This document shows, piece after piece, positions 51,710-61,479 of a DNA stretch of 64,000 bases. The DNA is taken from contig NC_009417.2 of the NCBI RefSeq assembly GCF_000002875.2, positions 415,929 to 479,928 on the forward strand, given 5' to 3'. Each line of letters begins with the position of its first letter. Within the stretch, counting starts at the first letter, position 1. The notes below the pieces were generated by a model. That model worked only from the letters and a program-made list of their open reading frames with translations, did not search any database and was not told the origin of the DNA. This DNA comes from Leishmania infantum JPCM5 (lineage: Eukaryota > Euglenozoa > Kinetoplastea > Trypanosomatida > Trypanosomatidae). Position numbers and translations under genes: made by a program.

Positions 51710-52924
51710 ATGAGCACCTTCGCGCCGCCGCCGCCGCCGGCTGGCGTCGTGGTACCCCCGCCGCCCCCAGCGATAATCCCGGTGCCGCCCGCCGCCGTGC
51801 CAGCGAGTCCCAATGCCGCATCAGGTGCTGAGGCGAACGTGGTAAAACCAGGTGGTGTGGCCCTTGACATGTCGAATCACTTCGGACCGCAAAAGAATGT
51901 GCCCAAGAAGTCGTTACCGCCGTGGGAGCGGAAGAAACTCGCGACGCCCATCTCCGGCTCCTCACCCAGAGCGGACAACTCAACACCGCCGCCAGGGCCC
52001 GTCGATGCCACGTCTAAACCATTGTCACCCGCAGCTGTTCCGCTGCCGCACACTGCGGTCAATGCGCCTGCGGTGGTGACGCGCAAGTCGCTCTCCACCG
52101 CGTCGTTGACCACTTCGCCCCAGCCCTGTGCGCCACAGTCATACACATCGGCCATGAGCAGCGCTGCCACCGCCGATACCGGTGTCCCTCCACCGCCGGT
52201 GGTCTCGGTGCCACCACCGCCACCGCCGGTACACCCCGTAGTGCAGGCTGTCCCGTCGAGCGCGGCGACTACTGCGGCTCCGCTGCCTCTCGTCTCCTCA
52301 TCAGCGCCGCCGCCGCGGCCTACCCCAGACGCGCAGGCGCCTCTGCCAGCGCCGGCCTCCGCTACAACCGGTGCGTCAACACTGCCGCTTCCCTCACCAA
52401 GCGTAAGCCAGTCCGCCACTGTGGCCGCGGCGGCGATACCTCAAGGCACAGCGCAGCCAACTCTGTCAGCATCATCCCCCGCTGCGGTCGCAGCCACTGA
52501 CCACATCGTGCAGGAAGCGATGCGGGAGTTGAGGCCTTACCTGCTATCGCCCATGCTTACCGTGCTTGCGCCGCACCTCGTCTTTCAGGGTGGCGAACAA
52601 CGGTGGGTGGTGCCGCCTCTGGGGCCCGTTCCTTTGAGCAAGCGAAAGAAGGCGCCCAGCGCGGCCGTCGCTTCTGCGGGTAGCTGGCACAACCGCTATG
52701 ACCTGCAGCCCTCCCCGTCCTTTGACGCCGCGCAGCACGACGGCAGCGAGCCACTCGTCACCTCCGCCGCCACCTCGAGTACGCGGCGGCAGTGGACGTC
52801 GAACGCTGTTATCAACTCCGCCAAGGCCAAGAGCAACTGGCGAGAAACTTACTGGAAGCACGTTGACGTTCATCGCTACGTCGCGCGGCGCTACTTTGGT
52901 GCCCCGCCACCGCTGGAGCAGTGA
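51710..52924 (+). CDS. Proline-rich protein sharing a C-terminal motif with its WD40 neighbour
   Basis: A 404-residue protein, mostly disordered. It begins with MSTFAPPPPPAG and contains several PPPPPP runs (about 6-10, 17-21 and 160-185) plus Ala/Ser/Thr-rich linkers. A conserved-looking basic motif, KKSLPPWERKKLATP, lies near 64-78. A short helical block at about 262-300 (IVQEAMRELRPYLLSPMLTV) may be folded. The C-terminus ends in KHVDVHRYVARRYFGAPPPL, which matches the motif in the WD40 gene just upstream (WD40 paralogue B) with the pattern W, V, Y[IV]xRRY[YF]GAxPxL. Sharing this signature with the adjacent gene suggests a common partner or a small three-gene functional cluster. No catalytic domain is seen. 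The start is the first in-frame ATG and lies just after the predicted splice acceptor. Confidence 0.78.
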   Translation: MSTFAPPPPPAGVVVPPPPPAIIPVPPAAVPASPNAASGAEANVVKPGGVALDMSNHFGPQKNVPKKSLPPWERKKLATPISGSSPRADNSTPPPGPVDATSKPLSPAAVPLPHTAVNAPAVVTRKSLSTASLTTSPQPCAPQSYTSAMSSAATADTGVPPPPVVSVPPPPPPVHPVVQAVPSSAATTAAPLPLVSSSAPPPRPTPDAQAPLPAPASATTGASTLPLPSPSVSQSATVAAAAIPQGTAQPTLSASSPAAVAATDHIVQEAMRELRPYLLSPMLTVLAPHLVFQGGEQRWVVPPLGPVPLSKRKKAPSAAVASAGSWHNRYDLQPSPSFDAAQHDGSEPLVTSAATSSTRRQWTSNAVINSAKAKSNWRETYWKHVDVHRYVARRYFGAPPPLEQ

Positions 52925-53948
52925 GAAGGCGGGCACACGTCCAACAATGTATCTCGAAGCCGCTTGCGTGGGAAGAGAGGAAAAGGGGCACGATAGATGT
53001 GCCGCCGCTGCTCTCCATCTTGCATTCAAAGTGGTTTGTCTTTCTTATTCCTTGCCCTTGCTTGGATGGGCGCTTTACGAGTTAGATGGAAGACGTGTGC
53101 AACGAGAGATGCACGCATACGTCACTCAGCAAGGCAAAGCAAAAGAAAGAGTGTACAGTCGGCACTACAACGGTTGCCGTGAGGCCACGGAGAGATAGGA
53201 GGGGGGGAGGACAGCAGCAGCGCGTCCTCGGAGCGGAAGCAATCGAATGCAAGCGCGTGCCATTCTCCCACCCTGTCCATCGCTCTCCGTAGTGTGCCTT
53301 GAAACTGTGGTCACCACATCTGGCCTTTGCTTGTTAAAACATGAGATCCATTCGGTGCAGCAGCAACCCACTTGTTCGGATCGACAGTGTGCTGGCAAGT
53401 GTCATCCTGCTCTCCCATTTTCTTTTTTTTTTTGGGGGGCGGGAGGGGGAGGCAACATTAAAACTGCACCACCTCGCGCGTATCACGTATCCTACCCCCT
53501 CTCCAGCCTCAAGATTGGCAGTCATTGAAGTCAAAAATAAAAGAGAAGGAGCAGTGGCAAAGAGGAGGGTGCCGTCGCCGTCTGCTGCTGCTCCCCTCCC
53601 CACTCATGCAACTACGCTGCACATAGAGATCGCTCTTCTCTGGCGCCTTCTCCACTTTGACTTCACCACCACCACCACACACACACACGCACGCGCCTTT
53701 GCGGTCACGGACGGATTACAAATCGTGTGAAGAACATAGCGGCGCCTCAACTGGCAAACGGTTGCAGACGTGTTCGCGCGCATAACGTTTCCGGTCTTCT
53801 ATTTTCTTCGCTCCCCACCCACCCCAATCAACGCGACTGGATAGAACAGCACACAAAGAGCAATATCAGCGAACGTAGAAGAAGAGCGGCGGCGTGATTG
53901 GTCTCTCTCTCCTTCATCGTGCGTTCGATCAGCGGTGCTGCAGCAGAC
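52925..53948. other. Intergenic region
   Basis: No gene is seen. It has T and G runs at 53422-53450, a short CA tract near 53677-53690 and a pyrimidine-rich stretch at 53789-53826. Confidence 0.7.
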
Positions 53949-54932
53949 ATGAGAGCGACACGTTCCGTGCGGGCCGTGCACGCGTTCGTACGGATGCCGC
54001 ATCACCGCAGTGTGCCGCCAACGGGCCCGAGCGGCATCCTCGTGAACCGTGATGTGCTGTTCCGCCAGTTTCGTGACTTCTACAGAACTCTTCAGCACTC
54101 CACATTGGTGGATAAGGTGCACCTCATGGCCGAGCGCCCAGGCGTGGAATCGCTTCGGGTGGCTGATCAGATGGCCTCCCTCGGACCCGTTCTCTTGGGA
54201 ATGCCGCTCACTGGTATGGAGCACCGCTCATCGGAGTTCCTCGAAACGATGCGCTACGTTCGCGGGGCCGGCGGGCCTACCACCGTTTCGGCGTACCTGC
54301 AAGATAACGACGCATGTCGATGTCACAGTGGCGATATCGTGTGCCTGCCGCAAGGGATAGCGGTGGGCCACGGGCCGCGCACAAACGCGGCAGCGCATCA
54401 GGTACTGCGTGAATTGTTTGGCAGCGGGGAGGCGGCTGACGGCGGCGACGGCCCGGCTGTGGCGAGCCCCGGCCGCACCAGCAAGTTTGAGGTGGTGACG
54501 CTGGAGCAGGAAGGCGATGCCCCACCACTTGGGGATTACTTCGGGTTTGCCGGCAACAACATACTGCTGGTGTGGAAGGATGAGCACGGGCTGTTGGCGG
54601 TGGATCAGCTGCAACAGCAACTTACGCAGTCGGAGCTGCAGTTGCAAGTATTGTATCTCGAGCCTGGGTGCCACTTTTTCACCTTCTATGGCGTTGACTA
54701 CACCCCCGACGTGCTCGTGCAGAAGGGTTTCGAGCGCTCCATGGACACCATAGCCGCGGCAGGTTTGAACCCCATCGCTGTGCAGTGGTCGGAGATGGAT
54801 AAACTCGGAATCTCGATGCGGTCGGCTGTGCTGCCGCTGAAGTTTCTCCAGAGCCCGTCGTCAACAGGTGGGCTCCTGCAGCGCAGTCGCAACCGTGGCA
54901 ACCGCTGGGCAGCCAGTCAAATTACGTCGTAG
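53949..54932 (+). CDS. Guanidine-modifying-enzyme-like protein (DDAH/arginine deiminase fold), probably inactive
   Basis: A 327-residue protein from the first in-frame ATG (MRATRSVRAVHAF; a short Arg-containing N-terminus that could target mitochondria). Several blocks resemble dimethylarginine dimethylaminohydrolases: SGDIVCLPQGIAVGHGPRTN at 127-146 fits the GGDVL...VGLS.RTN motif, LYLEPGCHFF at 235-244 fits the LHLK motif that carries the catalytic His, and SEMDKLGISMRSAVL at 281-295 fits the C-terminal motif that carries the catalytic Cys. In this protein the His position is Tyr236 and the Cys position is Ser292/Ala293. Active members hydrolyse methylarginine or arginine through a Cys-His-acid triad, so this one is probably a non-catalytic member with a binding or structural role. 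The superfamily assignment rests on motif order and is moderately certain. Confidence 0.7.
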   Translation: MRATRSVRAVHAFVRMPHHRSVPPTGPSGILVNRDVLFRQFRDFYRTLQHSTLVDKVHLMAERPGVESLRVADQMASLGPVLLGMPLTGMEHRSSEFLETMRYVRGAGGPTTVSAYLQDNDACRCHSGDIVCLPQGIAVGHGPRTNAAAHQVLRELFGSGEAADGGDGPAVASPGRTSKFEVVTLEQEGDAPPLGDYFGFAGNNILLVWKDEHGLLAVDQLQQQLTQSELQLQVLYLEPGCHFFTFYGVDYTPDVLVQKGFERSMDTIAAAGLNPIAVQWSEMDKLGISMRSAVLPLKFLQSPSSTGGLLQRSRNRGNRWAASQITS

Positions 54933-56082
54933 ACAAAGAAAGGCACGATAGAAGCGGCGAGTGCGAGGAGCCACTCCAGGGTGTGTTCACTGGGCGTGCC
55001 TGTGCAGCTGCGGTGTGCGTGGTGTTGATGAATGCGTGGGTTCGTTTTCCTCTTGGCCTGCCCCCCTCCTCGGCGCTGCTGGTGATGTCCACTCGTCCTG
55101 GCGTGTGCGTCGCTTAGGATTGTTGTTGTTCTCTCACAAGCCAACTCAAGCAGATCCAACCGTTAATAATGCCACTCCGACACGCACGCGCAGACCACAA
55201 TGACCTTTTTCACGCACCGGTCTTTCACGGGTTGTGCGATGTGCCTTGGCCCCTCCACCACCACCACCATCACCATCCAGGTGACGTCTCTCTTATGCTT
55301 TGTTGAGGAACGCGGCCTGGTGTCTGCGCGAGGAGCTGGAGGACACGAGCAAGAGAGAGAGGGGGTAACCCTCTGCCTTCTGCTCCTCGGCTAAACCTCC
55401 ATGCTATCGGCAAGTGCATCTTCACGACTGCAGTGGCGCAGTCTTGCCACACACATACACACACACACACACCTTTTCACGTGCGTGCGTGACTCTCCCT
55501 TTCTCCCTCCTCCTCTCGCGGTCTCTTCTTACAGCGAGCCGCTCACGGTCACACACACGCACCAAATCTGTAATCACCCGTCCTCTCACCTTCGTGAGCA
55601 CACAAAAGAAAACAGCAGGGGCGTCGAAGCGGCTCTCTTCTCCTGTGCACACATCCCTGCATCTTGCCCTTGCCCTTTACCCTTTCGCTCCCGCTCGCAC
55701 CGTCTTTTGGCCCCGCTTTCGTGACCCCTCTCGCTTTTGAAGGGCACACGCCTCTTACACCGTTGGCCCCTCCTCCCTCCTGCCTCTCCCGCTTGCCGTG
55801 TACGCGCACGTGTGTGTCTGTGCGCGCGCCAGTACGGTGACGCACTCAATTCGCTTTCATTTATTTTTGTGCGTTCACCTCGGCTTGTATTCGTTTCACG
55901 CCCTCAGCGCAACTCTTTATTTTTTTTTTTCATTTTCGCTCTTACATGCCATTCCTATCGTCTTTCCTTCCTCCCTCGGCCTATTCGCCTCACCTACACA
56001 CACACACACACGCCTGCGCTCTCGCAGGCACAGTGCACTGGTTAGAGGTGTGTCCTCCGTTGCGGTGGCCTAAGGCAGCTCC
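54933..56082. other. Intergenic region
   Basis: No gene is seen. It has short CA tracts near 55450-55471 and 56000-56012, a T run at 55919-55930, and pyrimidine-rich DNA before the next start. Confidence 0.7.
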
Positions 56083-59013
56083 ATGGACATCACTCCTTCC
56101 AGCTCTTGTGCGCTGCGGAAGCGGCTGCTGGGTCTCTTCTACGTCTACTCGACGGCGGTGTCGAACGGCGATGGTGTCTGCGAGCTGGCCGAAGTTCGGC
56201 GGCTCGAGGCAACTCGCTATCACGCGTGTCTCAATGCCCTGGCGCGCCTCAGCAGCTTTCGTAACTTGTTTGCCGGTAGCGAGGATGATATGGCCATACG
56301 GGCGGCCGCGACGCAGCTGCAGTCTAGGCTGGTACAGGACATACTGTGGAGAGCAGCGATGAGGCGAGATGCGAACTGTGCTCGGCAGCAGCAGCGCCTG
56401 AACCCGCTTGAGGCGGAAAGAACTGCCGCCCCTTGGCCCAGTAACGATGACTACGCCGACGAGGATTTGCTCGGCGAGGCATGCTACAGCCCCTCAACCT
56501 TTGGTCATGGCATTCATTCAACGCCCAGCGAAGTGGCCGGCGCAGCGGAAGACGTGAGGGGCAGCATTTCATGGAGTGCCCTGCACTCGGTCATTGTCCT
56601 CTACCTGTACGATCACCAATGCTTCCACAACTCTTTTCTGGCCCCAGAAGTCGACGCGCTGCGAAGCGACAGCGATGGAGGCATCATTATGCATACCGGC
56701 CCGGACAGAGTGTGCGCGAAGGAGAAACAAATCAACGTGCCCGCCATGACGCCGCCAGTGCGAAGAAAGGCAACTTGTGCGAATAGCGCGACTCGTGTAG
56801 CCGCGGTCCAGGCATTCGAGCGGCGACCTTGTGGCGCCACCAAGTCTGCTGCACCGTCATCATGGAACGGGAATCCGCCGCCATCGTTGCAGGATACTCT
56901 GCTTCGGCAGCCCAACATGGAGATTGCGATGGATGTGCACGTCGGAGAGGAGGATGCCGGCAGGTCACTCGAGCCGGTGTACACGCCGCCATGCCCTCCC
57001 CGAAGAGGTGTGCGGCGAGCCTCCCCTGGGGCGCCTTCACTTTGCTCACCGGTGCCAACGCGGCATGCCGCGTGCGCCGCTTCCAGTTCACGCTGCACGG
57101 TTGACGGTGGTAAGAACCCGACCAAGACAAGCCCACCGCCGCGCCGCAAGCACACGCAGCGCGAAGCAGCCGAGTTCCCGTATCAGCAACGCCACATCGG
57201 TGCTGTGACCGATGTGGAGGTCGTCAGCGGCGGACAGTCGGGTTTTCATCGCGCCACGTCAGTGTCGGTCTCCTCGCTCTCGCCATCGTGGTCACCGCCG
57301 TCTGGGAAGGGTGCCGTGGTACCGAAAAGAATAGCGGCGGTGACTCGACGGCAGTGGTCTGCCTCTCCGTCACCGCGGCGACCTGCAAGTGCCGTGGTGG
57401 TCTTTGGCGATGAACGCGCCGCGGCTTCGCCGGCGCCGCACGTGGCTCGCGTTCTCAGGCTGCGCCCTCAGTCACCCTCTCAGCAGAACGCGATGGCGGG
57501 CCATCCGCGAGAGTATCATCACCGAAAGCATCGCGCCAGCCGTGCTGGCGCAGCCGTGCCGACGCTGGTCACTGTCAAGAAAAACGCACGTGCGCAGCGA
57601 CTGTACACGACACGCCAGCCGCAGCCCGCGAACCCGGCGGATGCGACGCCGGAGTTGACGAACCGGGAGGGAGGCACTGGTGCCGATGCGAAGAAGCAAC
57701 AGATGTGCTTGCCCGTACCCCAACCGCTCGCTTCACGGCCAGTACTCGCCGAAGCATGGCCAGGCAGTCGCGAATACTCTTGCGACTTGAAAACCCCTCT
57801 CACCACCCGCCATGAGGGATACTTCTGCGAGGCGGAGGAGAGCGCTTCCTTACTCGATATCAAACTCCAGCGCGAACGGACGGGCAGGCGATCGGACAGC
57901 GGCAGACGTGCTCAGGGCCGCAGCACCACTTCATTTTCCGTCGGCGCGCCGAGAAGGGCAAGCGCCGAGGCAAGTAATCGTGATGGCTCGATGCGACCCG
58001 ATTGGGTGCGCTGGACTTTTTCAGCAAAGCCGCCGCCCTCTCCCGGCACCCCTCCTGCACTGTTTAGGGCCCCAGTGTTGCCCTCCCGCGCCTCCTCAGC
58101 TGCGCCAGTGGACGTGGAGGATACAGCGAGCGATCAGGAGAACCAGCCGCCACCGACGCAGACTTCGCGGCGGCGTAATGCTCTCTACCAACTTGAGCAG
58201 CCCTTCCCCCTCACAACAGGCGAGCCTTTTGCGCCCCGCCCCCTCCACGAAGAGCGCCATACGGGAGCAGCAGCGGCCCCGACGATGGTGGTGCCAGTGT
58301 ACCACGTCACCGCACCGTCGCCGACACCTACTCCGCAGGAGGACGAGACGGACGCATGGCAGCATTCCGCGGCCCACCGTGAGGCATCAGCTGTTGCACC
58401 CCCGCCTCTGCTCCACCATTTCACGACTCAGCAGGAGCCGAAGCAACGGCCGCGTCAGCCACCCCAGCAGCTCATAGGAGTGCAGTGTCTTCTTTTCTCG
58501 CCATCCGACACATCGTCACTGGCCACCAACAGAAGCTCGCGCGTTTCTTCGACGGAGCAACAGCAGAAAGACCGGAAGCTCGTGCCTGCATCGACACCCA
58601 CTAATCCAGCAGCCCCGACGCTATCCCCCTTGTTCTGTGAGACGACGCACCGTCCGTTTGCGAGCGCACATGAGATGGGGTCGACCGTGGTGGATGAAGA
58701 AACGCGCACACCAACAAGGCGTTGGTCACCAAGCCGGCAGAGCCTTACGTGTCGCACCCCAACTAGTCTGGTATCTCCCATGAATCGACAGCCGCCAGCA
58801 TCACTCTCGCCGGCGTCAACGAAGGCGCAGCAGCAGCAGCCGGATGGGCGATCACCTCCACCTCGGCTGTCGAGTCGGGCGAAAGCGCGATCCATCACCC
58901 GCGGCAGCCGCACTCTACAGACGCCGCCACGGGTGCCTTCCACTCGTGTACTTCTGTCTCCCTCTGGCAGCCTGCAAGTGACAACGCCTTCCTCGCTAAC
59001 GCCCCCCATGTAG
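56083..59013 (+). CDS. Large, mostly disordered protein of unknown function
   Basis: A 976-residue protein that I do not recognise. The first 110 residues look folded and helical (CALRKRLLGLFYVYSTAVSN, GDGVCELAEVRRLEATRYHA, ALARLSSFRNLFAG, AAATQLQSRLVQDILWRAAM). A second possibly folded block lies at about 155-190 (ISWSALHSVIVLYLYDHQCF). From about 200 to the end it is rich in Pro, Ser, Thr, Arg and Gln with no hydrophobic core, and contains many S/TP sites (SPSPRRPAS, TPTRRWSPSR), possible targets for proline-directed kinases. No signal peptide, transmembrane helix or known domain is visible. A cytoskeletal or basal-body scaffold would fit this composition, but nothing in the sequence proves it. 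The start is the first ATG after the upstream pyrimidine-rich stretch. Confidence 0.82.
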   Translation: MDITPSSSCALRKRLLGLFYVYSTAVSNGDGVCELAEVRRLEATRYHACLNALARLSSFRNLFAGSEDDMAIRAAATQLQSRLVQDILWRAAMRRDANCARQQQRLNPLEAERTAAPWPSNDDYADEDLLGEACYSPSTFGHGIHSTPSEVAGAAEDVRGSISWSALHSVIVLYLYDHQCFHNSFLAPEVDALRSDSDGGIIMHTGPDRVCAKEKQINVPAMTPPVRRKATCANSATRVAAVQAFERRPCGATKSAAPSSWNGNPPPSLQDTLLRQPNMEIAMDVHVGEEDAGRSLEPVYTPPCPPRRGVRRASPGAPSLCSPVPTRHAACAASSSRCTVDGGKNPTKTSPPPRRKHTQREAAEFPYQQRHIGAVTDVEVVSGGQSGFHRATSVSVSSLSPSWSPPSGKGAVVPKRIAAVTRRQWSASPSPRRPASAVVVFGDERAAASPAPHVARVLRLRPQSPSQQNAMAGHPREYHHRKHRASRAGAAVPTLVTVKKNARAQRLYTTRQPQPANPADATPELTNREGGTGADAKKQQMCLPVPQPLASRPVLAEAWPGSREYSCDLKTPLTTRHEGYFCEAEESASLLDIKLQRERTGRRSDSGRRAQGRSTTSFSVGAPRRASAEASNRDGSMRPDWVRWTFSAKPPPSPGTPPALFRAPVLPSRASSAAPVDVEDTASDQENQPPPTQTSRRRNALYQLEQPFPLTTGEPFAPRPLHEERHTGAAAAPTMVVPVYHVTAPSPTPTPQEDETDAWQHSAAHREASAVAPPPLLHHFTTQQEPKQRPRQPPQQLIGVQCLLFSPSDTSSLATNRSSRVSSTEQQQKDRKLVPASTPTNPAAPTLSPLFCETTHRPFASAHEMGSTVVDEETRTPTRRWSPSRQSLTCRTPTSLVSPMNRQPPASLSPASTKAQQQQPDGRSPPPRLSSRAKARSITRGSRTLQTPPRVPSTRVLLSPSGSLQVTTPSSLTPPM

Positions 59014-59840
59014 TCGCAGCAGCAACGACGAGGCGGCTGTTGCGACAAGTGGGAGGAGGCGATAGCGAGGGAGGTGTTGTTGGACAGAGAAGCTGAGCGG
59101 GGAAAGGTGGGCAAGGGAGCACGGCATGTCCACAACGCACCGCACCGCTCTTCTCCCCTCCCCCCACCATCGCCATCTCCACTGCCCCAGCCCTGCAGCA
59201 CACCGCCTTGGCTTTCACTGATTCGGCGCCCTTCATTTGTTTCGTTGTGACTCCTACATCAATCCTTGTGCGTGAGCGTGTCTCTTTTTTTTTTCGTTGT
59301 TGCGGATGTGTACCTTGCTTTCTCCCTCATGGTGGGTGTCACCAATGCGCAGCCGTTCTCTGTCGCGCCTCTCTTAGCCCACCCACCCCTCTCTCCAAAG
59401 TGTACCTGTGTCCTGCACGACCTCTCCCGCTCCACATACTTGTATCTTCGTCAGCCTCATCTCCTTCGTTCCAAGAATGCGCACCACGCCAGCACCAAAA
59501 GAGTGGAGATAGAGGAGGGATGCCTATAAGCAAGGCCGGGCTCCATTCGGACAAGACGTGCAGCGAGAGGGCGCCGCGTATGCGCAGAGGCGCCGCAACG
59601 CATCTAGTCTGTGCTGCCCCCCCCCAACCCCCATCACCACCACTACCACGAGGGCGCCTGGCCCGCACACGCCTTGGGCACGGCTCTCCACCTCTCCACC
59701 CTTGCGTGAAGTCTCACTCGCTTTCGCGTGCGCCAAGGCCTTCCGCCGTTGCCTCATCTCCCTCCCCGCCTGCACCTCTCCCTCTCCCTCTCTGTGTCTC
59801 CCTGAATCCTGCCCGCACACAGCAGGAACGCAGCTTTACT
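59014..59840. other. Intergenic region
   Basis: No gene is seen. The reading frame of the next gene is open through much of it, but a pyrimidine tract (59757-59800) and AG at 59821 place the likely mRNA start near its 3' end. Confidence 0.65.
59757..59822 (+). promoter_or_regulatory. Predicted trans-splice acceptor (pyrimidine tract plus AG)
   Basis: A CT-rich run at 59757-59800 and then AG at 59821-59822, 19 bases before ATG 59841. It argues against using the in-frame ATG near 59518. Confidence 0.55.
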
Positions 59841-60833
59841 ATGCAAAGCGCGCCGCGGACGAGTGCACCGGTGGTGCACCGCTTCGGCCTCCTCCGCCAG
59901 GCGCCGCCTATCGCGATTCGACAGCACACGTCTCTGTGGCGCTTCGCGGCATCGACAGCATCGGCGGGCACTCTTCTCCTCAGCCACAGCGGCAGTGGCG
60001 GCGGCTCGGCGGTGGCGTGTAGCTGTCCGTCGTTCCAGCGCGCGCACATCCGCACGGTCGTTCCTCCTCGCCCGGCTGTAACGACGCTTGTATACCTGGA
60101 CCACTCCGGTCGAGCGGTGCGCACCGGCGTCGAGACGGATCTCTCGTTCATCCGCACCCGTGACAACAAGTTCTACCTGCAGCGGGTGCTGCCCAATGGG
60201 GAAGTTGTGCGGTGGTTGGCGCCTGGCCTCAACTACCTCAAGAACGTCACCAACTTCGAAACGTACTCGCTCAACGAGATCGATGAGAACGGTGGCATCG
60301 TTATACCTGCCGATGTGATGCCGACGGCGGCCCACGACGCGCCAGGCTTCCGCGACGCGATCTTTTACATTACAAAGCTTGAGGCGACGAGCAAGTTCAC
60401 GCGCAAGGATCGCCGTCGCTGGCACCGACGCCTCTTCGCGCACTGGAAAGAAAGCCCGGAGAAGTACCTGAACCACACGCTGGGCACCTACGGCATTATC
60501 TTCCTTGTCGTGCTTTGGGTTTGCGTGCGAGGCTTCCACAGCATCAAGAACCAAAAGCCGTTCTGGGATATCAACGTGTATGGCCACACCGACGAGGAGC
60601 GGGAGCGCACCGACCCGTGGCTGCGGCTGAAGCGTTTCTCGGAGCGCCACCCGGAGCATGAGGGGATGGACATGACCGTGACGATGTTATCGCCTGGCCA
60701 GTCGCGGCTGTCGAGTGCGCGGTCCGAGCTGCGTGAGTCAGACTTCACAGATCCGCACTACCACAGCGAGTTCTGGTGGAAGGTGCGGCACTGCTACTAC
60801 TACGGCCACTGGCCAAAGGGCATGGCAGAGTAG
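59841..60833 (+). CDS. Predicted single-pass mitochondrial protein, unknown function
   Basis: A 330-residue protein. The start MQSAPRTSAPVVHRFGLLRQ opens a stretch of about 60 residues rich in Arg, Ser, Ala and Leu and without acids, typical of a mitochondrial presequence. The next 130 residues look like a soluble domain (TTLVYLDHSGRAVRTGVETD, FYLQRVLPNGEVVRWLAPGL). One transmembrane helix lies at about 213-232 (LGTYGIIFLVVLWVCVRGF), with a basic segment before it (RKDRRRWHRRLFAHWKES). After it come about 95 residues rich in charged and aromatic residues, ending in FWWKVRHCYYYGHWPKGMAE. The composition is like that of trypanosomatid-specific subunits of respiratory complexes or inner-membrane assembly factors, but no family is recognised. 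Confidence 0.78.
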   Translation: MQSAPRTSAPVVHRFGLLRQAPPIAIRQHTSLWRFAASTASAGTLLLSHSGSGGGSAVACSCPSFQRAHIRTVVPPRPAVTTLVYLDHSGRAVRTGVETDLSFIRTRDNKFYLQRVLPNGEVVRWLAPGLNYLKNVTNFETYSLNEIDENGGIVIPADVMPTAAHDAPGFRDAIFYITKLEATSKFTRKDRRRWHRRLFAHWKESPEKYLNHTLGTYGIIFLVVLWVCVRGFHSIKNQKPFWDINVYGHTDEERERTDPWLRLKRFSERHPEHEGMDMTVTMLSPGQSRLSSARSELRESDFTDPHYHSEFWWKVRHCYYYGHWPKGMAE

Positions 60834-61479
60834 CCGGGAAGCTTGAGCGCTCAAACGCAAGCGCTCACGCACCCGCGTAGGGTATGCGTGTGTGCATGTG
60901 TGTCTATAGATGTGCGTTGGCGGCAAGTGGAAACGCGATGATGTAAGAATCACTGATTTCCGTGCATGGTCGTGGTGTGTCCGTGTCCACGCATCCGGAA
61001 AGCGGGGAGGGAGGCTGTCTCACGTGATGCTTCTGTGAAGGTGTTCACGGGCGCACCTATCGAATGAGCAAAGAATGAAAGGAAAAATACAGATAGACAG
61101 ACATCGAAGTGATCAAGGAGAAAACTGGAGGTGGGAGCAAACTACAAGACGGCGCGTGCACGGTATCCCTCAATGTCGTTTTCGGCCTCTTGGGTTCTCA
61201 CCCCTGAAGGACAGTATCAGCAGTGTCCCCCCGTCGCCCTCTCTGTTGCTGAAGTGATCCATGAATACCGCGGCTGTGTGTTGAGTACCGCACATGTTCT
61301 CCCGATTATTACGATCCACGCCTCCTCTCTTCGGACCACACGATGTACGACATGCGCACGCTACACATAAACATTTGCATGGGTTTGTGGTGAGTACGCT
61401 TACGTAGAGCCGACACACACGCGCGCACACACAAAACAAAAAAAAAAGGTAAAGGAACCGAATCGCAAAGGCAGGAGCC
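60834..61479. other. Intergenic region
   Basis: No gene is seen. An A run at 61438-61448 lies 32 bases before the next start. Confidence 0.7.

Noticed and set aside
59208..59840. N-terminal extension of the mitochondrial single-pass protein
   Set aside because: Translation is Pro/Ser/Cys-rich UTR-like sequence containing the pyrimidine tract and splice acceptor; the presequence begins at 59841.
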